A DNA stretch of 64,000 nucleotides from Schizochytrium sp. CCTCC M209059 (GCA_000818945.1 KN805452.1:69501-133500); one strand, 5' to 3'; shown: positions 39,371 to 49,369, numbered from the stretch's first letter. Program-made: numbers and translations. The notes: generated from the letters alone by a model not told the origin.

Positions 39371-40020
39371 TGTTTGTTTGTTTGTTTGTTTGTTTGTTTG
39401 TTTGTTTGTTTGTTTGTTTGTTTGTTTGTTTGTTTGTTTGTTTGTTTGTTTGTTTGTTTGTTTGTTTGTTTGTTTGTTTGTTTGTTTGTTTGTTTGTTTG
39501 TTTGTTTGTTTGTTTGTTTGTTTGTTTGTTTGTTTGTTTGTTTGTTTGTTTGTTTGTTTGTTTGTTTGTTTGTTTGTTTGTTTGTTTGTTTGTTTGTTTG
39601 TTTGTTTGTTTGTTTGTTTGTTTGTTTGTTTGTTTGTTTGTTTGTTTGTTTGTTTGTTTGTTTGTTTGTTTGTTTGTTTGTTTGTTTGTTTGTTTGTTTG
39701 TTTGTTTGTTTGTTTGTTTGTTTGTTTGTTTGTTTGTTTGTTTGTTTGTTTGTTTGTTTGTTTGTTTGTTTGTTTGTTTGTTTGTTTGTTTGTTTGTTTG
39801 TTTGTTTGTTTGTTTGTTTGTTTGTTTGTTTGTTTGTTTGTTTGTTTGTTTGTTTGTTTGTTTGTTTGTTTGTTTGTTTGTTTGTTTGTTTGTTTGTTTG
39901 TTTGTTTGTTTGTTTGTTTGTTTGTTTGTTTGTTTGTTTGTTTGTTTGTTTGATTGTTTGATTTGTTTGATTTGTTTGATTTGTTTCTTTGTTTCTTTGT
40001 TTCTTTGTTTCTTTGTTCAT
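39371..40020. repeat. Very long (TTTG)n tetranucleotide array
   Basis: A pure TTTG/TGTT array runs from 39371 to 39952, about 145 copies without a single substitution. It ends in variant units: TTTGA repeated about four times, then TTTGTTTC units to about 40017. The whole array is open in several frames because TTTG repeats contain no stop. They would encode Val-Cys-Leu-Phe repeats forward and Thr-Asn-Lys-Gln repeats reverse, and I do not regard these as genes. The length given may be an assembly estimate. Confidence 0.98.
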
Positions 40021-40187
40021 CGGCGGAGGGAGCAGAGTGATCATCTCGAGGACCAAGGCTTTGAAAAACCCTTTCGTCGCGGTGCCTTTTGCATGGCCTA
40101 CAAAGGTGCAGGGTGAACTTCGGCCAAATTGACCTGCCTTGGCGTAGTCCAAGCCGTCTTTCGGCCTCGCCCAAGCATGCTTCGCGC

Positions 40188-40213
40188 CCTGCCTGCCTGC
40201 CTGCCTGCCTGCC
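40188..40213. repeat. (CCTG)n tetranucleotide repeat
   Basis: About six copies lie 140-165 bp upstream of the start codon at 40355. Confidence 0.9.
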
Positions 40214-40354
40214 CTCAGGCTACGCGCGCACAGGCAGCCAGCCGCCCTCGTCGGCGCTGGTCAGCTTGAGTAGCGAGCGAGCTGAGAGCATGCCAAGCCA
40301 AGTTGACTCGAAGCGTGGCAAGCCAAAAGCCACAAAGCCGCAACAGCTGCGACC

Positions 40355-42100
40355 ATGCTGCAGGGCGCAGCGCGTCGCGCAAGTACGGCGCAGACGCGAG
40401 GAGGCCTCGGCACGCGCGTGCCGAGGCCCCGGAGGCCGCGAAGGCAGCTCGCCGCGCAAGCAGTCGCGCGCCATGGCTCCTCGAGTCTTGGGATGGCGGG
40501 CGCGCGAATGCTGGCCACCGAAGCGGGCACCACGCGTGAGCACTTCCACAAGACGCTCGGAAAGGGCGCGGCGGCCGGGACGCTGGACGTGACCAAACCG
40601 CTCGAGCTCCTCAAGCTTTTCAGTAGCCGTATGCGCGAAGACGAGGAAAAGGAGGAATTGCAGGCCTTGAACGAGGACCTTATGAACCTCAAAGAAAAAG
40701 CCTGCGACATCCCCACGCCACTCTCGTCCCGGCCCGAAGTCCGCAAAGCTGTATTCGGCATGCGCAAGGCACAGACCACATTCTTGCAGCAGTTTCACCG
40801 CAGACTCAGCGAGCTCGAAAAGGCCTCCGCATTCAAGCTCCTCGTCTTGTGGGAACAACAAGAACGAGGTTCCGAGGACGCATACAAGACCTTTGTGCGC
40901 GACATCATGTACCTGGAAAAGCAAATCGAACTTATCCAGGATCCCAAGGAGAGAGCCATTGCGCGCATGGACTGGCGAAAAACCTTTCGTGCGTGGGTGG
41001 TCCTCCATCTTCTGCAGGACGAAAAGGTAATCGTTCATTTTGACAAATCAAGGAACGCGATGGAATTCTACGAGTCATCGTCATCAATGGACAAAATGCC
41101 ACTTGTATATGCTGCCATCTTCCCGGCATACCATGCCCTCATTCCAAACGCCGCCCCCGAAATTCCCGCGCCAGACGACAGTGCAAAGTGGTTTCACGAT
41201 CGCCTGCCCGTTGCCATCGAGCGCTCAGCAATTTGGATTAGCTCCTCTTTTCGCTCAGTCAAGGACCAAGAGACTTCCGTTGTCCTTCACGCCGTCTTTC
41301 GCTTCGCACTGGGCGCCATCGGTAAGCAGTTGGCACTTTCCCCCACCGAATTCGCAGCCGCGCTTAGTGAGGTTGCGTCGCGGGCTGTGCACGAGGTCTT
41401 TTGGCGGACTCCGGGCCCCAGGCGCTACATCGCACCGCACGCGGTCCCTCAGGTTGAATCGCACATCAACGCTCTTGGTGTCCCAACCACTAGCATCTAT
41501 TCTCGAGGACCAGACTCGACACCCCTCAGTTTGCACCATGGCACCTACGCGTGGCCGGTCCCAGGCGCACCAGGCGTCTCTATTGATCCCAAGGCCTGTC
41601 ACATCATCATGAGTCACATCATGTTGCGTCGTGAGGATGGCAGCATTGCGAGCTTGCCCTTTCGAAGTCGCGCAAGAGGACTTCACGCTACGGATGCCGA
41701 CGACAATGAAGATTTATACAAAGGCGGCTCTCCAGACGACCGGCGGTTTGTTTATTCAGCCATTGCAGTTTCCTTTACAGTCCCAGTCGAGAATCGCACC
41801 CTCTTTGGCGATTTCCTGCCCGGGGTGCCCAAAACCGAAAACGTCGTCTTCAAAAAGCTTCTCACCGTGGAAATAGACTTGCCGCGAAACGTGTTCCTCC
41901 CGCGCAAGGAGCTCGATTCGGCCAAGGGCTCAGGCGCCCTTCAACGTGCTCTCTACCCCGATGGCGCGGAGGTCTTGAAGGATCGTGCGGACATTCTTGC
42001 TCCGCCTTTCAACGCCCGCGTCACGGGCATTTATGCGACAAATGAACCCACCGCACTCATGAATAGCGCGCGTTCCCTCTTACGGGCATCCCTCTCGTGA
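40355..42100 (+). CDS. Probable mitochondrial protein of unknown family
   Basis: This 581-residue protein starts at an ATG in strong context (GACCATGC). The first ~55 residues have no acidic residue, are rich in Arg, Ala and Ser (MLQGAARRASTAQTRGG onwards) and end near ARMLATEAG, the form of a mitochondrial presequence. The mature part begins with an amphipathic helical region, about 90-210, with many Glu, Lys and Leu (EDEEKEELQALNEDLMNLKEK). A mixed globular part follows with short hydrophobic stretches (VLHAVFRFALGAIG, VYSAIAVSFTVPV, FLPGVPKTENVVFKKLL). No catalytic motif or known domain is apparent to me. It may be a lineage-specific matrix or inner-membrane-associated protein. Codon use matches the neighbouring genes, and the frame has no interruption. 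Confidence 0.8.
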   Translation: MLQGAARRASTAQTRGGLGTRVPRPRRPRRQLAAQAVARHGSSSLGMAGARMLATEAGTTREHFHKTLGKGAAAGTLDVTKPLELLKLFSSRMREDEEKEELQALNEDLMNLKEKACDIPTPLSSRPEVRKAVFGMRKAQTTFLQQFHRRLSELEKASAFKLLVLWEQQERGSEDAYKTFVRDIMYLEKQIELIQDPKERAIARMDWRKTFRAWVVLHLLQDEKVIVHFDKSRNAMEFYESSSSMDKMPLVYAAIFPAYHALIPNAAPEIPAPDDSAKWFHDRLPVAIERSAIWISSSFRSVKDQETSVVLHAVFRFALGAIGKQLALSPTEFAAALSEVASRAVHEVFWRTPGPRRYIAPHAVPQVESHINALGVPTTSIYSRGPDSTPLSLHHGTYAWPVPGAPGVSIDPKACHIIMSHIMLRREDGSIASLPFRSRARGLHATDADDNEDLYKGGSPDDRRFVYSAIAVSFTVPVENRTLFGDFLPGVPKTENVVFKKLLTVEIDLPRNVFLPRKELDSAKGSGALQRALYPDGAEVLKDRADILAPPFNARVTGIYATNEPTALMNSARSLLRASLS

Positions 42101-43379
42101 ACGTGAACATTGTGTCTGACTTATTTCCTTATTGCCGTCTCACTGTGGTCACTCGCTCGCTCGCTCGCTCGCAAAGTGTTGCGAGACCTTGTCATATTTT
42201 TCTCTTTTCAACGTGAACGCATGAATTACCTACCATCGACATTTGCAACATTCGATGTCTCTTGCACGCTCAGGAAAGCATTCATCGAACCTTTGTACCG
42301 CAAGCTTGCCCTTGTTCAGACAAGAACTTTGCCGCTCCTCTTTCACTGTCAGACCTCGCTTTCACAATTGCCCACCCTTGGGCACTCCACGTCTGCAACG
42401 GTTCACTTCTTCTTCTTCCGTGTGTTCGCTGCAGCATCGCCAAAGTTCAACCTCTTTCCACTGCAGTACCATGCCCTGCCCTGTCTTGTGCTCTTCCAAT
42501 TGATGCGTTGTCGCCAAGCCACTGATCGATCGCCTCGACAGTCTTTCTCCGTCCAACGAATTCATCCTGCAAAACTTCCTTTCACGCGTCACCTCCGAAA
42601 CCTGGCTGCGCGTGTGTCTAACAAGAAGAGACCATGTGTACTAGCTCCTTACGACCCGGTCAGTACCTGCACATGTCGGCGCATGCACGCACGCACGCAC
42701 GCACGTAAACTAGCAAACAACCTCCGATCCTGCACGTCGTGTTCGCCGCAGCGAAGCAGCCCCGCGAGCTGGTCGCGCGGCGCCGCGAGAGCGCACGAGA
42801 CGCGCAGCAGAGCGCGCAAGACCGGGGAGAGAGAGACAAGAGAAAGAGAGGCCTCCTTTTTCGAGGTATTCAATCGGTGTGGAAAACCGCGCCGCCGGCA
42901 CGCGGGACGAGTCGCGAGACCCCGAACAAGAGAGGCGGGGGCGCCCCGCTGCAGGACGCCGCCGCGGACGCGCGCGGCGAGGGCCCCGCGCCGCCGCCGG
43001 AGCGAGCTCCGATCTGGCCCCGCGCACCGCCGCGGAGACCCTACCTGCGCCGGCCGTTGCGCCAAAGGCGCAGCTTCGGAAGGCGAGCCAAGGCGGTTTA
43101 CGCGCCGGCGGCCACTGACGCCCAAGACCGACGCTCTCGCCGCCGCCGCCGTCGCCGCCTCCGCCTCGCGCAAGCAAGCAAGCAAGCAAGCAAGCAGGCC
43201 TGCGCTCGGCCGTGCTGCCGACCCGCACCGTCGAGGCAGTCAGTTTAGACGGGCCCGGCCGGCTGCGCGGGTCCGGACTTGCACGCACAAGGGGGGCGAC
43301 GACGCACGTATTGTTCTCTCTCGCTCGTTTCCTCCCTGCCTCTCCTCAAGGCGAGCGGGCCTAGGTCGCTCGGCTCACG
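42101..43379. other. Intergenic, 1.3 kb, no gene called
   Basis: It contains (CGCT)n at about 42150-42172, (GCAC)n at about 42684-42706 and (GCAA)n at 43169-43197. A long forward frame through the region is Arg-rich without domains. It is most likely the 3' flank of the mitochondrial-protein gene and the G+C-rich 5' region of the next gene. Confidence 0.6.
43169..43197. repeat. (GCAA)n tetranucleotide repeat
   Basis: About seven copies lie 180-210 bp upstream of the start codon at 43380. Confidence 0.9.
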
Positions 43380-44171
43380 ATGTACTTCATCGCGGTGCTT
43401 GTCAACATCGTTTTCTGCGCAGGACTGACGCTGCAAATGTTCTTTCGTCGCAAGATGAAACCCGAGCCCTTTATTGGCCTCGACGGCGGCGACCCCACGC
43501 GAGCGCGCATGCTGCGCGAGGCAAACGGACGTTTGACCGTGCTACAATCCGCAATACGAAAACAGACCCACGAGCGCCGAAGTGTGCACCGAAAGCTCGA
43601 GGAGGAGCGCAGGGTTCGCGAAAAGCTGCGCTCCAAATTAGAGGAAGAGAAGCTCCTCCGTGCCAATATGCAGGCCTCACTACGTGCAGCTCAGGCCAAG
43701 CTTCTCAAGGCGGAGGAAGAACGCGACTCTCTCCAAAGTATTGTGTCTCTCCTTTGCGCCAACACGGGCACGCTGGAAAATCTGGTGACCGAGCTACGCA
43801 CAGCAAAGACGAATTTGCCCTTGCCTCAGAACATCATTGGTTTGGATACTGCACATCCCCCGGCAACAACCTCCTCGTCATCGTCATTAGCAACATCGCC
43901 CACATCATCGCATGACGACATACTCAACACCACATCACACTCGGGCAACAGCACACACCACACCTCGTCAGACGCGCGCAGTCAAGCCTCGTTTGCTTCT
44001 GTGGACTCACTCATGATGAAATCCTGCATTTCCTATGGCTCTAGTCGATACCCAACGTCGACGAGCAACGCAAGCGTGCGTACAGATGAATTTTTTGAAC
44101 CAGGGACCAAACAGAGTGACCTGTACAATGCCTTTGAGACTGAATCCGACTCAGAGAGCATGTCTAATTGA
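43380..44171 (+). CDS. Single-pass membrane protein with coiled coil
   Basis: This 263-residue protein starts MYFIAVLVNIVFCAGLTLQM, an N-terminal hydrophobic segment (residues 2-21) followed by FFRRKMK, typical of a signal anchor with a cytosolic C-terminus. Residues about 42-120 form a strong coiled coil (RRSVHRKLEEERRVREKLRS, then KAEEERDSLQ). Residues about 150-263 are Ser/Thr/His-rich and probably disordered, ending in an acidic stretch (FETESDSESMSN). The layout suggests a tethering or scaffold protein on an internal membrane. No family is recognised. An AATAAA at 44371-44376, 200 bp after the stop, may be the poly(A) signal. Confidence 0.75.
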   Translation: MYFIAVLVNIVFCAGLTLQMFFRRKMKPEPFIGLDGGDPTRARMLREANGRLTVLQSAIRKQTHERRSVHRKLEEERRVREKLRSKLEEEKLLRANMQASLRAAQAKLLKAEEERDSLQSIVSLLCANTGTLENLVTELRTAKTNLPLPQNIIGLDTAHPPATTSSSSSLATSPTSSHDDILNTTSHSGNSTHHTSSDARSQASFASVDSLMMKSCISYGSSRYPTSTSNASVRTDEFFEPGTKQSDLYNAFETESDSESMSN

Positions 44172-44663
44172 GAACATTTGGCTACTTGCTTGCACAATAG
44201 ACGTATGCGACGCTTATATCTCGGAGAATCTCTATCGATTTGGCCGTCTCGAGCTTTCGGGCCCAGAAAATCAATCTCGACCATTATGTAATTAATTATC
44301 AGTTCTATGTTGCTCGCTTTTCTTTCTTTTTTCAACAAACGACGACCTTGGCAACCATCGAATTTTAGGAAATAAAAATCAGACTGCAAAGCTAATCAGG
44401 GAGATTATCATCCTCGCTAGCTCAGCTCCCTTCCAATTTCTTATCCGTGGCAGCATTGCACCCCAAAACAAAATCTTTCCAAAAGGCTAACCAGGCGATC
44501 ATCGACGGTTAAGTTAAAAAACTAAACCAAAGCAAGATAATACAGCAGCAGAGCAGCATCAGCAGCAAATCATAGAAAACCTCGTTTGTTGTGGTTAAAG
44601 GTGCATCTCGCGTCGAGCAGCAACTACATATCCTAAACAGGATGCCGACAGTCGATCGATCGC
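44172..44663. other. Convergent 3' region before eIF2-gamma
   Basis: This 492-bp, A+T-richer gap lies between two converging stops. It holds a candidate AATAAA at 44371-44376 for the forward gene; no coding sequence. Confidence 0.6.
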
Positions 44664-45859
44664 TTACTCCACGGTCTTGGAGCCACGGCGAATGGTGCCC
44701 CAACCGACAAGACGCCAATGCTTTTCTACGCGGCGCGAAAGGGCCACCTTCTCTCCCTCCTGGGTACAAACCGGATCCATGAGCTGGATCTTGGCCATGT
44801 CGCCGCGCATAGCGACAACGGTGCAGCCTGTGCTAGTAGAGCCAATGTTGACAAGAAGAACCTCGTTCTTTTGCAACTTGTGGACCTTGGCGCCCTTGCC
44901 ACCGTCAGAAGTCTTGACGCCCAGCAACCTGCGCAAAAGATAAAAGTTGATCTCCACCTCGGTGTACACCTCGGGCAAGCTACCCGGGTGGCCGAGCACG
45001 TGGCCCACGAGGCGATCAGCACGAGTGAGCGTCGGATCAATCTTGGTACCCACACCAATGAGACCACCAGGGACGGCGTAGTTCAGATCGTTCTCCTCTG
45101 CGTACAACGAGACCACCTTGCTTCGGATGGGAAGGCACTTGACGGTTCCGTCGGCCCGCTTGTTGCTAATACCAGGTCGCACCTCGATGTCATCGCCAAC
45201 CTTGAGGATGCCGTGCAGGATCGAACCACCAGCGACACCACCCTTGAGACTGTCAATGTCTTGGCCGGGCTTGTTCACGTCAAAAGAGCGGATCACGATC
45301 ATGTGCGGGCTCGACGTGAAGTCGCGAGGCGGCACCGGGATGTGCTTGACCATGTACTCGCAGATCACATCAATGTTGTATTTGAGAACTGCCGAGATCG
45401 GAATAATCGGCGACTTGTCTGCAACCGTTCCGGCCACGAACCTGTTTTGAACAATTGGAACATTCAAAGTAGAACCATTTGCCCTCGCGTGTCAGTCGTT
45501 GCTCCTGCGTGTTTTCCTTCACACCCTCCCCAGAATCTCAACTCTCGCGCACTACCCAACGCCTCAAATGATCTCTCTTCCCTCTCTCTCTCTCTCTCTC
45601 TCTCTCGATTCGCTCTTCCCTTTTTCTTTTTTTTTGAAGCGACTTGTAGTGCTTCTTTGTGGTTGTATTTGCATTTGCATTAGCGTTTGGGCGGGGTGAA
45701 ATGGACTCGCAAAGTGAGATCCTCGTAACGAGTCCTTGGAATCCGCCCATTAGTAGCATCTAGGCAGCGATAATGAGCTCGCGCGGTTGGAAAAAGTCCG
45801 TCGCGACCCCATGGAACAGAGAGCTGCCAATTTGACGCCCAAGGCGCGCACATTCTTTC

Positions 45860-45894
<35 letters not shown>

Positions 45895-46622
45895 GATGTA
45901 TTCGGCCGACTTGTGTGACCCTCAACGTACTGTCTGATCTGCTCGTGCTGCTGGATAGCGGCGTCCTCCTTGACGAGATCGATCTTGTTCTGCAGGATAA
46001 TAATATTCTGAAGCTTCATGATCTCCACGGCGGCAAGATGCTCCGAAGTCTGCGGCTGTGGGCAGCTTTCGTTGCCGGCAATCAACAGAAGGGCTGCATC
46101 CATTACAGCGGCACCGTTGAGCATGGTAGCCATGAGAATATCGTGGCCAGGGCAATCCACAAAGGAAAGGTGCCGGCGCAGCTCCCAGGTACCCTTTTCG
46201 TCCTCAAAGACGTCGGCGGTGTTGGATCCGCGCGAGGTATAGTTACCTGGCTTGGGGCAGTCCGGATTGACGCACTCGTAAATCTTGGCGTTGGCGTAAC
46301 CGAGCTTGATGGTAATGTTGCGCTCAAGCTCGTTCTTGAAGCGGACCGTCTTGACGCCGGAGAGTGACTTGACCACCGTTGATTTACCGTGGGCCACATG
46401 TCCAATCGTACCAATGTTGATGGTGGCCTGGCGGCTAATCACCTCTGGGGTCAGCGGGGTCAGCTTCTCCGGCTCCAGGTTCTCCACATCCTGGAACGCG
46501 AGGTGAGTCTGCCGCACGCGTCCGTGGGCATCCCGCTCCACGTTCTCGTTCGTTTCCACGGCGACCTCACTCTCATCGACGCCCTTGACGTCCTCCGCAA
46601 ACGTCACCGTCTTTTCTGCCAT
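44664..46622 (-). CDS. EIF2S3: Translation initiation factor eIF2 subunit gamma, two exons
   Basis: The coding sequence is complement(join(44664..45441,45931..46622)), 489 residues. The GTPase domain has [16 protein letters not shown] (P-loop), [14 protein letters not shown] (G3) and [11 protein letters not shown] (G4). A Zn-knuckle-like segment with Cys is present (YECVNPDC) but is partly degenerate compared with the usual four-Cys form. Exon 2 gives [24 protein letters not shown], the beta-barrel domains, [22 protein letters not shown] and [13 protein letters not shown]. The protein binds GTP and initiator Met-tRNA and delivers it to the 40S subunit. The donor is CA|GTACGT (phase 2) and the acceptor CAAAACAG|GTTCGTG; joining gives [13 protein letters not shown], matching the family. 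Reading on past the donor adds an artefactual Glu/Arg repeat from a CT tract in the intron. Confidence 0.97.
45582..45606. repeat. (CT)n repeat inside the eIF2-gamma intron
   Basis: About twelve copies on the forward strand. Confidence 0.9.
45863..45891. repeat. (CT)n repeat inside the eIF2-gamma intron, second tract
   Basis: About fourteen copies, 40 bp inside the intron's 5' splice site on the reverse strand. Confidence 0.9.
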
Positions 46623-46658
46623 GATGCTCGAGCTCTGTCGCGCTCCCTTTTCCAGCTC

Positions 46659-46661
<3 letters not shown>

Positions 46662-46690
<29 letters not shown>
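46662..46690. repeat. (CTG)n trinucleotide repeat
   Basis: About nine copies lie 40-68 bp upstream of the eIF2-gamma start codon. Confidence 0.9.
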
Positions 46691-47090
46691 ACAGCGGCGG
46701 CTGCTTCTTCGCGCCTCGCGTACAGCTCGACCACCTTGGGCGCCGTGAAGACGACGCTGGGCCGGTCGATCGATGCCTATCTTCGTTCGACCTCGCGGGC
46801 GACTCTAGCTCCGTGGCCGCGGGGCGCGGGCGCTGTGAGCCGGGAGGGGGGGGGGGCGCGCGGCGAAGGGGGTTCCGCCTCGCTGCGTCTTCGGGCGCGC
46901 GGACTTGCCGTGCTGTCGGCGAGCTGCGCGGGCCTGCTCGCTCGCTAACTGCAACAAAGGGTCTGCGCCGCGGGCGATCCACCCGCCTTGAAGGGCGCAA
47001 AGCCACTCGACGCGGCCTAGCGCCGCCTACGCGAAACCTTAGCAGTAAAAGCCCGGATATCCTCGGTCTTGAGCGTCGGTCAGGTTTGCC

Positions 47091-47110
47091 TAGGGTTGGG
47101 GTTAGGTTTA
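47091..47110 (+). repeat. Short interstitial telomere-like motif
   Basis: The sequence TAGGGTTGGGGTTAGGTTTA consists of three degenerate copies of a TTAGGG/TTTAGGG-type unit in a divergent promoter region. It may be chance in G-rich DNA or a telobox-like promoter element. Confidence 0.45.
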
Positions 47111-47696
47111 GCGCCTCCGGGCCCGTTCTGCGACTGTTCCAGGAACCTCGTGTTGCAAAGAACAGCCCATGAAAGAAAGAACTTCTTGAACTTCACGTTC
47201 TCGACACGGACTCTCGGACTCGGATTCGCTCGGACGTAGATTGTCGGTGGCATGTGTAAAACCGGGTTCGATGATCCTCGAATGATAAGAATCCAGAAGA
47301 CGAAGACGTTCTTGAGTTTTTCTTTCGAGGAGGGACGGAGAGCGCTTTGCGTAGCGGTGCTCTGACGATGGTACCAAGAAGGGGTACCACCAACGGACAT
47401 CTTTTGATTCGTAGTAGTACGTACGTACTTCTATTTGCTGGAAAAGTTGTAAGGAGCAAGAAGAACAAAGAGCTGACAGAGGTATAGGTGATAGGTGATC
47501 CATCCTCCCTGCAAGAAAAAGGGCTTCCGATTACATGCTTGCTGGTCCGCAGCAACGCTTGATCGATCCTCTCTGTTTTTAGTAAGCAGCATCAGCAACG
47601 TTGCCCCAAGGCAGCAAACGTGCGAGCGCAGGACAAGGAGGAGGAGCCAGGGACCTCTCTCCCCTGCCTTCGCCTCTCTTTGCCGCGAGAGGCCGT

Positions 47697-49064
47697 ATGT
47701 CGCTCGACGAGAGGGTCGAGGCGAGCAAGATGGAGCACCGTACGCAGTACGAGAAACCTACAACACTTGCCATGAGAAATAAAGCAGGCAAATTTCGTGT
47801 GCCCAAAAAACGTCATGGTCTGCCTGCACATTCTCGGGCCCGCTCGCATGCTCGAGCTGGAGCAGCGCGACATGCCGCTGCGTCGCGGCAAGACGGAAAG
47901 AAAGAGCAAAATTCCTCCTCTCACGGACCGAAAGAGCCTCAAGGACAGGACATCACCGAGGAAATGGTTCGCAAAGCAACAACAATGCGCCAGCACTCAA
48001 CAGAGGAGAAGGCGCACTTTTTTGAGAAAATCACCAACCTTTCGCTGCACGGGCGCAGAATTCGCGCCATTCGGAATTTGCACATGTGCACAAACCTTCG
48101 TGTGCTCTTCCTATACAGCAATTGCATTGAGCGCATCGAGAACCTCTCATTTGCCAAAAACCTCACGCACCTATACCTCGAGAACAACCGGATCCGCCGC
48201 ATTGAGGATCTTGCCAACCTCGCTCGCCTTACCAAACTATCGCTCGACGGAAATTGTATTTCTACTCTCGAGGGGCTCGAGGGATGCTCCTCCTTGACAG
48301 AACTGCACCTGAGTAACCAGCGACTCGAGCTTGGTCAGACGTTCAAGTTTGATCCACAATCTATTGCTGGCCTTGCCGACTCTTTGCAGCTCCTCACGGT
48401 TGCAAACTCCCAGGTCGAATCGATCGCGCCATTGGGAGGTCTTGCAAATCTGCAAGTTCTCAGAGCATCTCACAATCCGCACCTTGCCGGGGGGGTGGAC
48501 AGCCTCGAGGAACTCATTAGGGGCTGTGTCTTCCTTCAAGAGGTTGATTTTGCCCATACGCCGTTGGCCGCCACGCCCAATTACCGTGACACGCTCATCG
48601 CCAAGTCCGAGTATGTGTCTCTTATTGACGGCAAGCTTGTGCAAGCTAACCAGCGAGAGTTTCTGCAAGCTCGCGCGCGGAGAAGGACGCTTGGTCGAGC
48701 CGTCAAACCGCATTTGGGCGCCACAGGCAAGGGTTTGACGCAGTCGCTCACCGCAAACATGGACGTCGTCGGAAGCAGCACATTGCTCAGTGGCCCGACC
48801 TCTACAACAACGAGCAGCAACAACCAGGATTCCCAAGCAAGTTTTGGTTCCACGCCCTCGGCGACGACCCACTTTACAGCATCTTCTGTACCGTCTGCCT
48901 CCTCGGGACTTGCACGCCCGCGCTTGAGCTTGGTGGCAAGACATCCGATGTCTTCACGGCTACCCTCGAGGACGTTGTCGAGTTCAGCAGAGTCTCAGTT
49001 GCTGCAGGCTTCCTTTTCAGGTTTTCTCAACGCGAAACCCGTGTCTCTTGAGCACTGTAGGTGA
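47697..49064 (+). CDS. PPP1R42: PPP1R42-like leucine-rich-repeat protein
   Basis: The first in-frame ATG gives MSLDERVEASKMEHRTQ, 455 residues. A basic, low-complexity N-terminus (to about residue 85) precedes SDS22-type leucine-rich repeats at about 105-290. Examples are LSLHGRRIRAIRNLHMCTNL, VLFLYSNCIERIENL, LYLENNRIRRIEDLANL and LSLDGNCISTLEGLEG. After these come LHLSNQRLELGQTFKFDP, SLQLLTVANSQVESI and a capping region TPNYRDTLIAKSEYVSLIDG. The NQRL-x-LG-x-x-x-x-FDP and NYRD-x-L-x-x-x-S-x-x-x-x-LDG order is that of vertebrate PPP1R42 (LRRC67), a centrosome/microtubule-associated protein phosphatase 1 regulator. The Ser/Thr-rich C-terminal tail (about 360-455) is extra. This suggests a centriole- or flagellum-related role in this organism. 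Confidence in the LRR class is very high, and in the PPP1R42 assignment good. Confidence 0.87.
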   Translation: MSLDERVEASKMEHRTQYEKPTTLAMRNKAGKFRVPKKRHGLPAHSRARSHARAGAARHAAASRQDGKKEQNSSSHGPKEPQGQDITEEMVRKATTMRQHSTEEKAHFFEKITNLSLHGRRIRAIRNLHMCTNLRVLFLYSNCIERIENLSFAKNLTHLYLENNRIRRIEDLANLARLTKLSLDGNCISTLEGLEGCSSLTELHLSNQRLELGQTFKFDPQSIAGLADSLQLLTVANSQVESIAPLGGLANLQVLRASHNPHLAGGVDSLEELIRGCVFLQEVDFAHTPLAATPNYRDTLIAKSEYVSLIDGKLVQANQREFLQARARRRTLGRAVKPHLGATGKGLTQSLTANMDVVGSSTLLSGPTSTTTSSNNQDSQASFGSTPSATTHFTASSVPSASSGLARPRLSLVARHPMSSRLPSRTLSSSAESQLLQASFSGFLNAKPVSLEHCR

Positions 49065-49369
49065 TCGACGCTTTCCTTTGCAAGCTAGCTACTTTGCTTT
49101 TGTCGATTTCGTGCAAGCAACATGACGGAGACGATGATACGTGTGACGATAAAAAAATCTTCGCAAGGGTCTCAGAGTGCGACGTCGTCTCCATGAGTAT
49201 GACTTCAAAGCTCAAACTTGCTTGGCGTCGTAGCAGTAGTAGTAGTGTGCAAATGGGAAAGATTACTTTTGTTTTTTTCTTCTTCCTTTTCAATCAGTGC
49301 CATTCAGGCAATCGACTCGTCGTCGGGGCGTCATACCCGTAAGGAGCTGGTAGAAGACTTTCATCACGC
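49065..49369. other. Convergent 3' region, PPP1R42-like / quinone reductase
   Basis: This 305-bp A+T-richer gap between two stops has a T-rich run near 49267-49290 that could supply an A-rich 3' signal for the reverse gene. No gene. Confidence 0.6.

Larger units (their letters stand above)
45442..45930 (-). other. Intron of the eIF2-gamma gene (489 bp, phase 2)
   Basis: On the reverse strand it starts GTACGTTGAG and ends GTTCAAAACAG. It contains two long CT/GA dinucleotide tracts (about 45582-45606 and 45863-45891). It is much longer than the other introns in the window (100-233 bp). Confidence 0.92.
46623..47696. promoter_or_regulatory. Divergent intergenic region, eIF2-gamma / PPP1R42-like
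   Basis: This 1.07-kb gap separates two start codons. It has a (CTG)n tract at 46662-46690, probably in the eIF2-gamma 5' untranslated region, a G run at 46848-46856, and a telomere-like TAGGGTTGGGGTTAGGTTTA at 47091-47110. Frames on both strands (for example reverse 47503-47108) have no recognisable domain. Confidence 0.5.

Noticed and set aside
39119..40174. Long open frames across the (TTTG)n array encoding VCLF or TNKQ repeats
   Set aside because: The tetranucleotide unit cannot form a stop in these frames, so openness is automatic; no unique coding sequence flanks it.
42110..43915. Forward 601-codon open frame overlapping the coiled-coil membrane protein gene
   Set aside because: Arg-rich without domains; its 3' part is out of frame with the well-supported gene at 43380.
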